Part shown: piece after piece, positions 5,405 through 11,879 of the stretch
How positions within the stretch are numbered: the first letter of the stretch is position 1
Layout: every line of letters begins with the position of its first letter
From: Allorhizocola sp044869915
GTDB lineage: Bacteria > Actinomycetota > Actinomycetes > Mycobacteriales > Micromonosporaceae
Assembly: GCA_044869915.1 (NCBI GenBank)
Contig: JBIOYB010000086.1
Coordinates: 1-12,345, forward strand
DNA: 12,345 nucleotides
Direction: 5' to 3'
Translations under genes and position numbers: made by a program
Notes under the pieces: model-generated
Seen by the model: only the letters and a program-made list of their open reading frames with translations
Told to the model about the DNA's origin: nothing
The model's database searches: none

Positions 5405-6508
5405 CCGCACGCCCTCCTCGATGATCTCCGGCGACGTGCCCAGGTTGAACCGCACGTGCCCGTCGCCGCCCGGCCCGAACGACGGTCCGGGCACGAACGC
5501 GACCCGCCCCTTGTCCAGGAACAGCCGCTGCGGCTCGTCACCGGCGCCGATCTCGCGGCAGTCCAGCCAGGCCAGGTAGGTCGCCTGCGGCGGGCGGTAG
5601 CGCACCAACGGCAGATGCTCGGCGAGCAGCTCACCGAGCAGGCGCCGGTTGCCGTCCAGATCGGAGAGCAGCCCGTCGAGCCACGGGCCGCCCTCGCGCA
5701 GCGCCGCCACGTGCGAGATCACGCCCAGGTGGCTGACACCGTCGCCGACCTCCGGTGGCACCCGCGCGAGATCGGCCACGGCAGCCTCGCCCGCGACCGC
5801 CACGGCCGCCTTCATCCCGGCAAGGTTCCAGGCTTTGGACGCGGACAACAAACTGAAGCATTTTTCGGTACCGGATAAAGCTAAAAAGGGTTGAAAAGAA
5901 GCGCCCTGGAGCGTGAGCGGCGCGTGGATCTCATCGGCCACCACGCGCACACCGTGCCGCTGCGCGAGCTGCGCCACCGCCTCCAGCTCCTGTCGCGTGT
6001 GGACAGTCCCGGTCGGGTTTTGCGGGTTGCACAGCAGATAGGCCTTCGCCTGCCCAAACGCGCGTTCCAACGCGTCGGGATCCAGCCGGCCCTCCGCCGT
6101 GAGCGGCGCCTCCACCACACGCCGATCCATGCTGCGCAGGAACATGTAGAACGGTGGATACACCGGCGGGCTGATGGCGATGCCGTCGCCGGGCTCGGTC
6201 ACGAGCCGCAGCAGCTCGACCGCGCCCATCATGACGTCGGGCATGGTCAGCGTGCGTCCGATGTCGACTGTCCAATCCCACCGCTGCTTGGCGAACTCGG
6301 CCAGCGCCTGCCCATAGGCCGAGCCATACGCATAACCGGTGTCACCGGACTCGATCGCCTCGCGCACCGCCGCCTTGATCGGCTCAGCGAGCGTCGTGTC
6401 CATCTCGGCCACCCACATCGGCAGCACGTCTTCGGCGTAGGTGCGCCACTTCTGGCTCGTCCGGTGGCGCAGCTCGGCAAGGTCTAGATCGCGCAGCGGT
6501 GAGAACAC
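5381..6508 (-). CDS. MalY/PatB-type PLP-dependent aminotransferase or C-S lyase, 375 aa
   Basis: A fold-type I PLP enzyme of the class I/II aminotransferase superfamily, closest in style to MalY/PatB cystathionine beta-lyases. The N-terminal RTSQKWRTYAEDVLPMWVAEMD (residues 16-37) is the MalY/PatB signature region. PLP contacts are NPQNPTG (161-167), ADEIH with Asp192, and SASKAWNLAG with the Schiff-base Lys225. Arg353 in HVRFN should bind the substrate carboxylate. The likely reaction is beta-elimination on a C-S bond (cystathionine or a cysteine conjugate), and aminotransfer is the alternative. I chose the GTG at 6506-6508 because it gives a family-typical N-terminus; AGGG lies about 8 bases upstream. 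The upstream open frame covers pseudogene debris. Codons 204-222 form an AT-rich island with two TTA codons (L209, L211), unlike the rest of the gene. Full length, no missing key residue. Confidence 0.9.
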   Translation of the reverse strand: MFSPLRDLDLAELRHRTSQKWRTYAEDVLPMWVAEMDTTLAEPIKAAVREAIESGDTGYAYGSAYGQALAEFAKQRWDWTVDIGRTLTMPDVMMGAVELLRLVTEPGDGIAISPPVYPPFYMFLRSMDRRVVEAPLTAEGRLDPDALERAFGQAKAYLLCNPQNPTGTVHTRQELEAVAQLAQRHGVRVVADEIHAPLTLQGASFQPFLALSGTEKCFSLLSASKAWNLAGMKAAVAVAGEAAVADLARVPPEVGDGVSHLGVISHVAALREGGPWLDGLLSDLDGNRRLLGELLAEHLPLVRYRPPQATYLAWLDCREIGAGDEPQRLFLDKGRVAFVPGPSFGPGGDGHVRFNLGTSPEIIEEGVRRMVSAVS

Positions 6509-6619
6509 ACTGGAAACCCTACGCGGAGCAGCGGGACGGCACACTCGATCATGCCGGCGACCAGCCCTGGCTCGCCAGGCCCGCGCCCATCCGGCGCGCG
6601 TCTTGACTCGAGCGCAATG

Positions 6620-7064
6620 ACCCGCGATCGCCGCTGACGAGTAGCTGCTGTCCGCTGATCCAGCGGGCCAGTTTGCTGGTGAAGAACTCGACTGCGTCTG
6701 CGACGTCGTCGACCGTGCCCATGCGCGTGCCGAGTGGCTGGCGTTCTGCACGAGCGTACGGAGCGGGTCGTCATCGTTGCCGGCACTGTTGTTTGTGGGA
6801 GAAGTAGCCTGCACCGTCCGTCGCGGTCGCGATGACCGCGTTGACGGTCACTTCGCGTTCGCCGATCTCCTGAGCGAGCACGCCGACCAGATAGCCTGCC
6901 GGCAACTTGCTCGAGGCGTAGAGACCGAACCCGGCGACAGGCCGCAGCGTGCAACTGGGACCCGAGAGCATCAACGCAAGCAAACCGCTCTGACGAAGCC
7001 ACCGGGAGAACCCAGCCATGCCGACGCCCTGCAGAGTGTGAACGTCTTCCAGGACAACGTCCAC
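6620..7064 (-). pseudogene. Frameshifted remnant of a short-chain dehydrogenase (SDR)
   Basis: Three leftward reading frames in succession give consecutive pieces of a classical SDR. First, from about 7064 to 6790, comes RPVAGFGLYASSKLPAGYLV (the YxxxK active site), then LAQEIGEREVTVNAV and a DGAGYF piece. Next, in another frame from about 6814 to 6735, is DDDPLRTLVQNAS. In a third frame from about 6730 to 6625 is RMGTVDDVADAVEFFTSKLA followed by RWISGQQLLVSG, the standard SDR C-terminus. The order and spacing fit one ancestral gene broken by at least two frameshifts. The N-terminal Rossmann GxxxGxG part is not visible upstream, where the kinase gene ends at 7107, so it is also truncated or badly decayed. 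No single frame encodes a working enzyme. Confidence 0.75.
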
Positions 7065-7106
7065 ACCAGGTGCTGACCAGGAAGCTCGACTGTCGCCAGG
7101 CGCCGA

Positions 7107-8222
7107 TCAGTCCGCGAGTCCGCAGGTCGCTTCGACGGCTGGGAACGCGATCTCGACCGCGAGTCCGCCCTGCGGACGTGAATACGCGTTGAGCTCAGCG
7201 GAGTGCGCGGCCACGATCGCGCGGACAATTGACAGCCCGAGCCCGTGATGGGCATCGTCGGAGACCCGATGCAGCCGCTGGAACGGCTCGAACAGGCGCT
7301 GCACCTCGCCGGGCGGGACAACAGGCCCGGTGTTCGCGATCACCAGCACCGCCTGGCCGGTGTCCAAGCGCGTGCTGACGTCGATCACGCCGCCCGGGAC
7401 GTTGTAGTGGATCGCGTTGTCGCAAAGGTTCGCGACCAGCCGCGCGATCAGCGTCGGGTCGCCGAGGAACCACGCCGACCGGACGGCGACCTTGACCTGG
7501 AGCCGGTGACGGTCGAAGTCCGCCGTCCGATCCCGGATCGCCTGCCGCACGATCCCGGCGAGGTCCACCCTCTCGACCCGGTCGCGGCCGTGCTCGCTGC
7601 CGGCGAGCGTGAGCAGCGACTCCAGCAACCGGCCGCGTTGCCGGTTGGCGGCGAGCAGACGCTCGAAGTTTGCCCGAAAGGCGTCCACGGTCGCGTCGGG
7701 GTCGATCAGCGGTTCCTCGATCAGCGCGTGCTCGACGGTCAACGGCGTACGCAGCTCGTGTGCGGCGTTGGCGACGAAGCGTTTGTGGCCGTCGAGCGCG
7801 GACTCCAGCCGGGCGAGCAGGCCGTCGATGGTGTCCGCGAGGTCCTTGAACTCGTCGCGGGGGCCCGCCACGGCCAGGCGCTCGTGGACGTTGGATCCGG
7901 AGATCTGCCGCAGGCTGACGGTCATCGCCTGCACCGGGCGCAGCATGCGCCCGGCAAACATCCAGCCCAGCGCCAGCGAGACCGGCGCCATGATCGCGAG
8001 GGCGATCCCCGGCAGCAGCAGCATGTCGGCTTGGAAGCTGATGTAGGCGGCGGGAGTCCCGACCGGGGTCGGACCCGGTGGGGCGGCCCTGGCGGGGCCA
8101 TCGACAGGCAGGACGCCCCGGGCCAGGGAGATGACGATCGCGAGCAGGATCATGCCGGACAGGACCGACATCACGCCGTAGAGCAGGGTGAAACGCAGCC
8201 GGAGCCGGTGGACCGGGGGCAT
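7107..8222 (-). CDS. Sensor histidine kinase, 371 aa
   Basis: A membrane-bound two-component sensor. Residues about 14-36 and 67-90 are membrane segments flanking a short Pro/Ala-rich external loop of about 30 residues, so it probably senses a signal in or near the membrane. A HAMP domain follows (about 90-143; GRMLRPVQAM, then DEFKDLADTIDGLLARLE). The phosphoacceptor is His155 in NAAHELRTPLT, in a standard HisKA dimerisation domain. The ATP-binding domain shows NLCDNAIHYN (N box, 265-274), IANTGPVVPP (G1, with Asn where Asp is common), LFEPFQRL (F box) and GLGLSIV (G2, 327-333). All catalytic parts are present. The ATG lies one base after the stop of the regulator (TGA-C-ATG), so the two are translationally coupled. 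It should phosphorylate the response regulator at 8224-8877. Confidence 0.93.
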   Translation of the reverse strand: MPPVHRLRLRFTLLYGVMSVLSGMILLAIVISLARGVLPVDGPARAAPPGPTPVGTPAAYISFQADMLLLPGIALAIMAPVSLALGWMFAGRMLRPVQAMTVSLRQISGSNVHERLAVAGPRDEFKDLADTIDGLLARLESALDGHKRFVANAAHELRTPLTVEHALIEEPLIDPDATVDAFRANFERLLAANRQRGRLLESLLTLAGSEHGRDRVERVDLAGIVRQAIRDRTADFDRHRLQVKVAVRSAWFLGDPTLIARLVANLCDNAIHYNVPGGVIDVSTRLDTGQAVLVIANTGPVVPPGEVQRLFEPFQRLHRVSDDAHHGLGLSIVRAIVAAHSAELNAYSRPQGGLAVEIAFPAVEATCGLAD

Positions 8223-8223
8223 G

Positions 8224-8877
8224 TCAGATCCGGTAACCGGCGCGGGCGACGGTCTCGATCAGCGGCGGATCGCCGAGTTTTGCCCGCAGCCGGTTGATCG
8301 TCGCCTTCACCGTGGTGGTGAACGGATCGGCCGCCTCATCCCAGACCCGATCGAGGAGCTCCTCGGCGGAGATCACCCGGCCCCGGCCGGTGAGCAAGTG
8401 TTCGAGCACGGCGAACTCCTTCGGGCTGAGCGGCAGGCGGGCGCCGGTGCGGGTGGCGATGCGCTGCGCCGGATCGAGCCGGAGGTCGCCGTGGACCAGG
8501 ATCGGCGGCGCCGCCGGGCGGGTGCGCCGCCCAACCGCACGGATCCTGGCCACGAGTTCGGCATACGCGAAAGGCTTGGGCAGGTAGTCGTCGGCGCCGA
8601 GACCGAGCCCCTCGACCCGCTCCGCGATCGTGCCCGAAGCCGTCAACATCAGCACACGGCTGGACGCCTCCCGGGCGACCAGGGCGCGGCACACGTCGTC
8701 CCCATGCACCCCGGGCAGATCGCGATCCAGAACGACCACGTCATAGTCCACGACATCGGTGCGCTCCAGCGCGGCCGCGCCGTCGTAGGCCACGTCGACG
8801 GCCATCCCCTCCCGGCGCAGCACCCGCGCCACCGAGTCGGCGAGCTCCGTCTGGTCGTCGACCACCAGCACCCTCAT
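8224..8877 (-). CDS. OmpR/PhoB-family response regulator, 217 aa
   Basis: The receiver domain covers residues 1-115, with the acidic pair Asp7/Asp8, phosphoacceptor Asp51 in VVVLDRDLPG, Thr79 in LMLTASG and Lys101 in LPKPF. A winged-helix DNA-binding domain spans about 125-217, with LSPKEFAVLEHLL, then TTTVKATINRLRAKL and the ending VARAGYRI. The length is standard. The start ATG (8875-8877) has no leader room: a -10-like TAACCT ends 6 bases before it, so the mRNA is probably leaderless. It is co-transcribed with the kinase and divergent from an ABC exporter. The 15-bp inverted repeat between them contains direct repeats of TGACCGT spaced 11 bases, the usual spacing for this family's dimers. 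Control of its own operon and the exporter is therefore likely. Confidence 0.95.
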   Translation of the reverse strand: MRVLVVDDQTELADSVARVLRREGMAVDVAYDGAAALERTDVVDYDVVVLDRDLPGVHGDDVCRALVAREASSRVLMLTASGTIAERVEGLGLGADDYLPKPFAYAELVARIRAVGRRTRPAAPPILVHGDLRLDPAQRIATRTGARLPLSPKEFAVLEHLLTGRGRVISAEELLDRVWDEAADPFTTTVKATINRLRAKLGDPPLIETVARAGYRI

Positions 8878-8883
8878 CGTCCG

Positions 8884-8889
8884 AGGTTA
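8884..8889 (-). promoter_or_regulatory. Probable -10 box of the regulator-kinase operon
   Basis: TAACCT on the leftward strand is followed by 6 bases and then the ATG, the spacing of leaderless actinobacterial genes. TGTGAC in the operator arm ends 11 bases upstream, where a -35 contact would lie. Confidence 0.5.
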
Positions 8890-8900
8890 TCGGGGCCCGC

Positions 8901-8939
8901 GTCACAGCACGGTCACAACGACGCTGACCGTGCTGTGAC
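8901..8939. promoter_or_regulatory. Perfect 15-bp inverted repeat operator
   Basis: GTCACAGCACGGTCA (8901-8915) and TGACCGTGCTGTGAC (8925-8939) are exact inverse copies separated by 9 bases. On each strand the arm also reads as TGACCGT followed 11 bases later by TGTGAC-type sequence; on the plus strand TGACCGT recurs at 8925-8931 and 8936-8942. The element lies between the response regulator and the ABC operon. It covers the -35 region of both divergent promoters, so it is most likely the regulator's binding site. Confidence 0.75.
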
Positions 8940-8950
8940 CGTCCAATCTC

Positions 8951-8956
8951 TACAAC
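8951..8956 (+). promoter_or_regulatory. Probable -10 box of the ABC operon
   Basis: TACAAC lies 11 bases after TGTGAC of the right operator arm, mirroring the distance on the other side. No separate -35 hexamer is seen, which fits a promoter that needs a bound activator. Transcripts would start near 8963, leaving about 35 bases before the GTG. Confidence 0.35.
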
Positions 8957-8997
8957 TGGTCCCACATCCGTGAAACTCGAGACAGGAGATCCACCGT

Positions 8998-9921
8998 GTG
9001 GACCACTCGCACAACGTCAGGCGCGAAGCGATGACGCCGATCATCGAGACCGAACGGCTGAGCAAGCGCTACAGCCGGACGACCGCGCTGACAGACTGCA
9101 CCCTGCGCATACCGGCCGGGCGGATCGTCGGCCTGGTCGGCCCGAACGGCGCGGGAAAGTCCACGCTGCTCGGCCTGACCTGTGGCCTGATCGCGCCGAC
9201 CGCCGGAAGCATCGCGGTGCTGGGCAACCGCCCGGCTGCCGGAGCGGCGCAGCTGGCCAGGGTCGGTTTCGTCGCGCAGGACGCCCCGGTCTACTCCGGG
9301 CTGTCGGTCGCCGATCACCTGCGACTAGGCGCCAAATTGAACCCCCGCTGGGATATGTCCCTGGCGCAGCGGCGCATCCAGCGGCTCGGCCTCAACCCCG
9401 CGCAGAAGGCCGGCCGGCTCTCCGGCGGCCAGCGGGCACAGCTCGCGCTCACCGTCGCCGCCGCCAAACGAGCCGATCTGCTGATCCTCGACGAACCGGT
9501 CGCGTCCCTGGACCCCTTGGCGCGCAGCGCATTCCTGCGCGACCTGCTGGACTTCGTCGCCGAACTCGGCGTCAGCGTCGTCCTCTCCTCACACCTGCTC
9601 GGCGATCTGGAGCGGGTCTGCGACCACCTCATCGTGCTGGCCGCGTCGCGGGTCCAGCTCGCAGGCGACGTCGCGGACCTCCTCGCCGTCCACTATCGGG
9701 TCACCGGGACGCGAGCCGATCTCGACGACCTGCCCGCCGGGGCCGAAGTCATCCACGCCGACCACACCGCCCGCGAGACCACCGTGATCGCGCGAAGCAC
9801 CCATCCGATCCTGGGCGCGGACCACGCCGGCCTGGAAGACGTTGGCCTCGCCTACATGACCCGTGCCGCCGAGGCGTCGGTCCGCGGCTCGTCCCTCACC
9901 CCTTTGGAGGCACAGCGATGA
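8998..9921 (+). CDS. ABC transporter ATP-binding protein (ABC-2 exporter type), 307 aa
   Basis: The nucleotide-binding subunit of an export-type ABC transporter, acting at the inner face of the membrane with the permease encoded next. Motifs are Walker A GPNGAGKST (48-56), Q-loop Gln94 in FVAQDAPVYSG, signature LSGGQ (141-145), Walker B LLILDEP (161-167), D-loop SLD (170-172) and switch His199. A C-terminal extension of about 90 residues follows the ATPase core, as is usual in this subgroup. The GTG at 8998 was chosen because AGGAGA (8984-8989) lies 8 bases upstream; the ATG at 9031 is the alternative and has only a weak site. The stop overlaps the permease start by ATGA. Divergent two-component genes suggest the pair exports or resists a compound sensed by that system. 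The substrate is unknown. Confidence 0.93.
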   Translation: MDHSHNVRREAMTPIIETERLSKRYSRTTALTDCTLRIPAGRIVGLVGPNGAGKSTLLGLTCGLIAPTAGSIAVLGNRPAAGAAQLARVGFVAQDAPVYSGLSVADHLRLGAKLNPRWDMSLAQRRIQRLGLNPAQKAGRLSGGQRAQLALTVAAAKRADLLILDEPVASLDPLARSAFLRDLLDFVAELGVSVVLSSHLLGDLERVCDHLIVLAASRVQLAGDVADLLAVHYRVTGTRADLDDLPAGAEVIHADHTARETTVIARSTHPILGADHAGLEDVGLAYMTRAAEASVRGSSLTPLEAQR

Positions 9922-10910
9922 TCTGGCTGACCTGGAGGCAGTTCCGCACGCAGGCGGTGGTCGCGCTCGCAGCGCTGGCGGTGCTCGCGATCTACCTCGT
10001 CATTCTCGGCTACCAGATGCGACACGCCTACACCACCGACATCGTCGACTGCCCGCCCGCCGACTGCATCGGAGCCCGGCGGGAATTCGAAAACGCGTAC
10101 GAAGCGCCGGTCTTCTTGATCGGCGCCCTGCTCCTGGGTGTACCGGCGCTGATCGGGGTCTTCTGGGGCGCGCCGTTGATCACCCGCGAGCTCGAGGAGA
10201 AGACCGACCGCCTGGTCTGGAACCAGAGCATCACCCGCACGCGCTGGCTCGCGGTCAAACTGACGCTGCTCACCCTGATCAGCATGGCCGTCACCGGGCT
10301 CTACAGCCTGCTTCTGACCTGGAGCGCCAGCCGCTACGACGAGCTGATCGGCGAACGGTTCGGCGCGTTGACGTTCGCCTCGCGCAACATCACCCCGATC
10401 GGGTACGCCGCCTTCGCGTTCCTGCTCGGCACGGTCATCGGGCTGCTCCTGCGCCGCACACTGCCGGCCATGGCACTGACCCTCGCCCTGTTCGCCGTGA
10501 TCCAGGTCCTCGTGCCCACCGCGCTCCGGGAGCACCTCATGACGCCGGTCACCAGCAACGTAAAGTTCGACGCCGAGGCGATCTCACGAGCGGACTTCAT
10601 GGGCATCAACGAAAGCGGTGCCCAGGTCGGCGGATACACGATGCCCGGCGCGTGGTCGCTGACGTCCAGCAGCCCGGTGTTCAACGCGGACGGCACGCCA
10701 TACACGGCCGAACAGGCGGATCAATGCCGGCAGGGTGGCCCGCAGGCGGCGATGGAATGCACCACCCGGCAAAACCTGCACTTCAGCTACACGTACCAGC
10801 CCGCCGACCGCTATTGGCGGTTCCAGTGGATCGAGCTGTCGGCGTTCCTCGGGCTCACCCTGCTGCTGACTGGGCTCGGCTTCTGGCGGATCCGCACCCA
10901 CTCCAGCTGA
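9918..10910 (+). CDS. ABC-2 type transporter permease, 330 aa
   Basis: The membrane partner of the preceding ATPase. About six membrane segments can be seen: residues 13-31, 65-84, 113-135, 161-178, 182-199 and 306-323. The cytoplasmic segment between the second and third (LITRELEEKTDRLVWNQSIT) is typical of actinobacterial permeases in this group and would contact the ATPase. Two outside loops hold Cys pairs: C45/C50 in the first loop and C270/C281 in the long loop (about 200-305), which could form disulfides. GGAGG at 9906-9910 precedes the ATG by 7 bases, and the ATG overlaps the ATPase stop by 4 bases. Full length. A hairpin follows within 10 bases of the stop, so the operon ends here. 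Confidence 0.92.
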   Translation: MIWLTWRQFRTQAVVALAALAVLAIYLVILGYQMRHAYTTDIVDCPPADCIGARREFENAYEAPVFLIGALLLGVPALIGVFWGAPLITRELEEKTDRLVWNQSITRTRWLAVKLTLLTLISMAVTGLYSLLLTWSASRYDELIGERFGALTFASRNITPIGYAAFAFLLGTVIGLLLRRTLPAMALTLALFAVIQVLVPTALREHLMTPVTSNVKFDAEAISRADFMGINESGAQVGGYTMPGAWSLTSSSPVFNADGTPYTAEQADQCRQGGPQAAMECTTRQNLHFSYTYQPADRYWRFQWIELSAFLGLTLLLTGLGFWRIRTHSS

Positions 10911-10918
10911 ACCAAACC

Positions 10919-10942
10919 TGGGGCCCATCACGGTGGGCCCCA
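10919..10942 (+). terminator. Strong hairpin after the ABC operon
   Basis: TGGGGCCCA and TGGGCCCCA (10919-10927, 10934-10942) are perfect 9-bp arms with a 6-base loop, starting 9 bases after the permease stop. No T-run follows, as is usual in high-GC actinomycetes. Confidence 0.65.
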
Positions 10943-11082
10943 TCAGCGGCGCCCAGGGCAACGACCTCAACCAGTCGGTCACGAAATTCGCCCCGAAGAG
11001 ATCAACTATCAGACAGCCGCCGGCGCTCCCACCGCGTATCAAATAAAAAGTCTTGAAGCCGACACTCAACCGCTAGAGCGCC

Positions 11083-11394
11083 CACCCAAACGCGGCGCGC
11101 CACCACAGACCTGCGGGAGTTTCGTCACGAGCGCACCCCATGGGTTTCTTCGGGCCGGGGGCCCAAAACCCCGTCGAACCGCCGACCCAAACGCGGCGCG
11201 AAACCACAGACGTGCAGGATTTTCGCCGCGAGCGCACCCATGGTCTTCCTTCGGACCGCCCCTGAAACGCGGCGCGTCACCACAGACGCGCAGGAGTTTC
11301 GCCACGAGCGCATTCGCGACTTTTTCGGGCCGGGGTCCAAAACCCCGTCGAACCGCCCACCCAAACGCAGCGCGAAACCAGAGATCGTGGGGTG
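11083..11394. repeat. Four imperfect tandem copies of a roughly 100-bp unit
   Basis: The anchor AAACGCGGCGCG begins at 11088, 11189 and 11265, and once with one change (AAACGCAGCGCG) at 11363. The periods are 101, 76 and 98 bases. Shared blocks inside each unit are ACCACAGAC, then GCAGGAGTTTCGCCACGAGC and variants. Copies 1 and 3 also share a GGGCCGGGG...CCAAAACCCCGTCGAACCGCC tail, where CGGGG and CCCCG can form a small hairpin; copy 2 lacks most of that tail and copy 4 is cut short. The block lies between the ABC operon and the tRNA-Leu 3' side. Confidence 0.85.
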
Positions 11395-11413
11395 TCCGGG
11401 GGTCGCCCCCGGA
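11395..11413 (-). terminator. Tight 8-bp hairpin downstream of tRNA-Leu
   Basis: TCCGGGGG (11395-11402) and CCCCCGGA (11406-11413) are perfect arms around a 3-base loop. The hairpin is 50 bases beyond the tRNA 3' end in its direction of transcription. No T-run, but very stable. It is the best candidate for the end of the tRNA transcript. Confidence 0.5.
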
Positions 11414-11421
11414 GCAAGAAT

Positions 11422-11468
11422 CCACCACGAGGCGAGCCGACGAAGGAGGCGGAGCAGCCTCGTGGTGG
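11422..11468 (-). repeat. 12-bp inverted repeat overlapping the tRNA 3' CCA end
   Basis: GCCTCGTGGTGG (11457-11468) includes the last bases, discriminator and CCA of the tRNA. Its exact inverse CCACCACGAGGC is at 11422-11433, leaving a 23-base loop. In the precursor RNA the trailer could pair with the CCA end. Confidence 0.7.
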
Positions 11469-11548
11469 GGAAGGAGGGAGTTGAACCCTCACGCCCTTTC
11501 GGGCACACGGACCTGAACCGTGCGCGTCTGCCATTCCGCCACTTCCCC
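11463..11548 (-). tRNA. tRNA-Leu, anticodon CAG, CCA encoded
   Basis: Reading leftward from 11548, the acceptor strand GGGGAAG pairs with CTTCCCC near the 3' end. The D-arm region is GTGGCGGAATGGCAGACGC. The anticodon loop is TTCAGGT with anticodon CAG, between GCACGG and CCGTGT. A long variable arm (TGCCCGAAAGGGCGT) marks a class II tRNA, and the T-arm is GAGGGTTCAACTCCCTC. Discriminator A is followed by a genomic CCA (11463-11465). It reads CUG, the main Leu codon in a high-GC genome. It is divergent from fhaA. In Mycobacterium tuberculosis a tRNA-Leu gene (leuT) also lies beside fhaA, so this neighbourhood is conserved. Confidence 0.95.
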
Positions 11549-11562
11549 TGGCTCGCCAGGGG
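11545..11562. repeat. 8-bp palindrome abutting the 5' end of tRNA-Leu
   Basis: CCCCTGGC-TC-GCCAGGGG spans the first four bases of the tRNA and the 14 bases before it. In the precursor, the leader could pair with the GGGG that begins the acceptor stem. Confidence 0.6.
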
Positions 11563-11879
11563 AGCGTTTAGCTGTGCCCCGGCGTGGGTGTTGCTCTGCC
11601 TGTGCGCAGCAGACGTCGCGCTCAGGCAGCGCACCTCTACCACAGAAGCGCAAGAGCGCCACGTGTGGTCGTCGGGAGTGGACCTCCCGATTGGTGCGGG
11701 CACAGCCTACGCTATGCCAAGACCTCGCCGCCAACCGGTTTGCCGGAGGGCGACCGAGGAACAATAGCACGTGCGATGAGCAGGTTGGATGTGTCCTCCG
11801 CAGCATCGGGAGGACTTGGCGCAGACGCGGGGTGTTGAGGGCAGATAGCATCATGTCCTCGGAACCCGAGGAGGAGCCG
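11549..11879. promoter_or_regulatory. Divergent gap between tRNA-Leu and fhaA
   Basis: This gene-free 331-bp stretch must hold promoters for the leftward tRNA and the rightward fhaA. It contains GCACGTGC (11768-11775) and a leader stem GTCCTCC / GGAGGAC (11793-11799 and 11809-11815). No promoter pair was convincing; TAGCAT (11846-11851) could be a -10 for fhaA. The open frames crossing it also cross the tRNA and are shadows. Confidence 0.4.

Larger units (their letters stand above)
10943..11462. other. Gene-free stretch holding a tandem repeat block
   Basis: No frame here has a protein-like ribosome-binding site plus family match. Several frames stay open on the leftward strand because the repeated unit has few stops, and they give recurring peptides such as FRAAFG.AVRRGFGP. 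Bases 10943-11082 contain nothing I can name. From 11083 on, the block of repeats and hairpins listed separately runs up to the tRNA 3' end. Confidence 0.6.

Noticed and set aside
6777..7076. Rightward frame of 99 residues over the SDR remnant
   Set aside because: Opposite strand to the recognisable SDR pieces; no family features.
8970..9917. Upstream extension of the permease frame (a 646-residue reading)
   Set aside because: The part before 9918 is an out-of-frame reading of the ATPase gene. The permease starts at the ATG overlapping the ATPase stop, behind GGAGG.
11083..11394. CRISPR array
   Set aside because: Units are about 100 bp, similar along their whole length, with no unique spacers between constant short repeats and no cas genes nearby.
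11422..11468. Attachment site of an integrated element at the tRNA 3' end
   Set aside because: Integration leaves a direct copy of the tRNA end. Here the copy is inverted and no integrase gene is present in the window.
11066..11703. Leftward open frames giving repeated FRAAFG/RRGFGP peptides, some running through the tRNA
   Set aside because: They are translations of the tandem DNA repeats and of the tRNA itself. The repeat periods (101, 76, 98) do not keep one frame, so a repeat protein is not supported.
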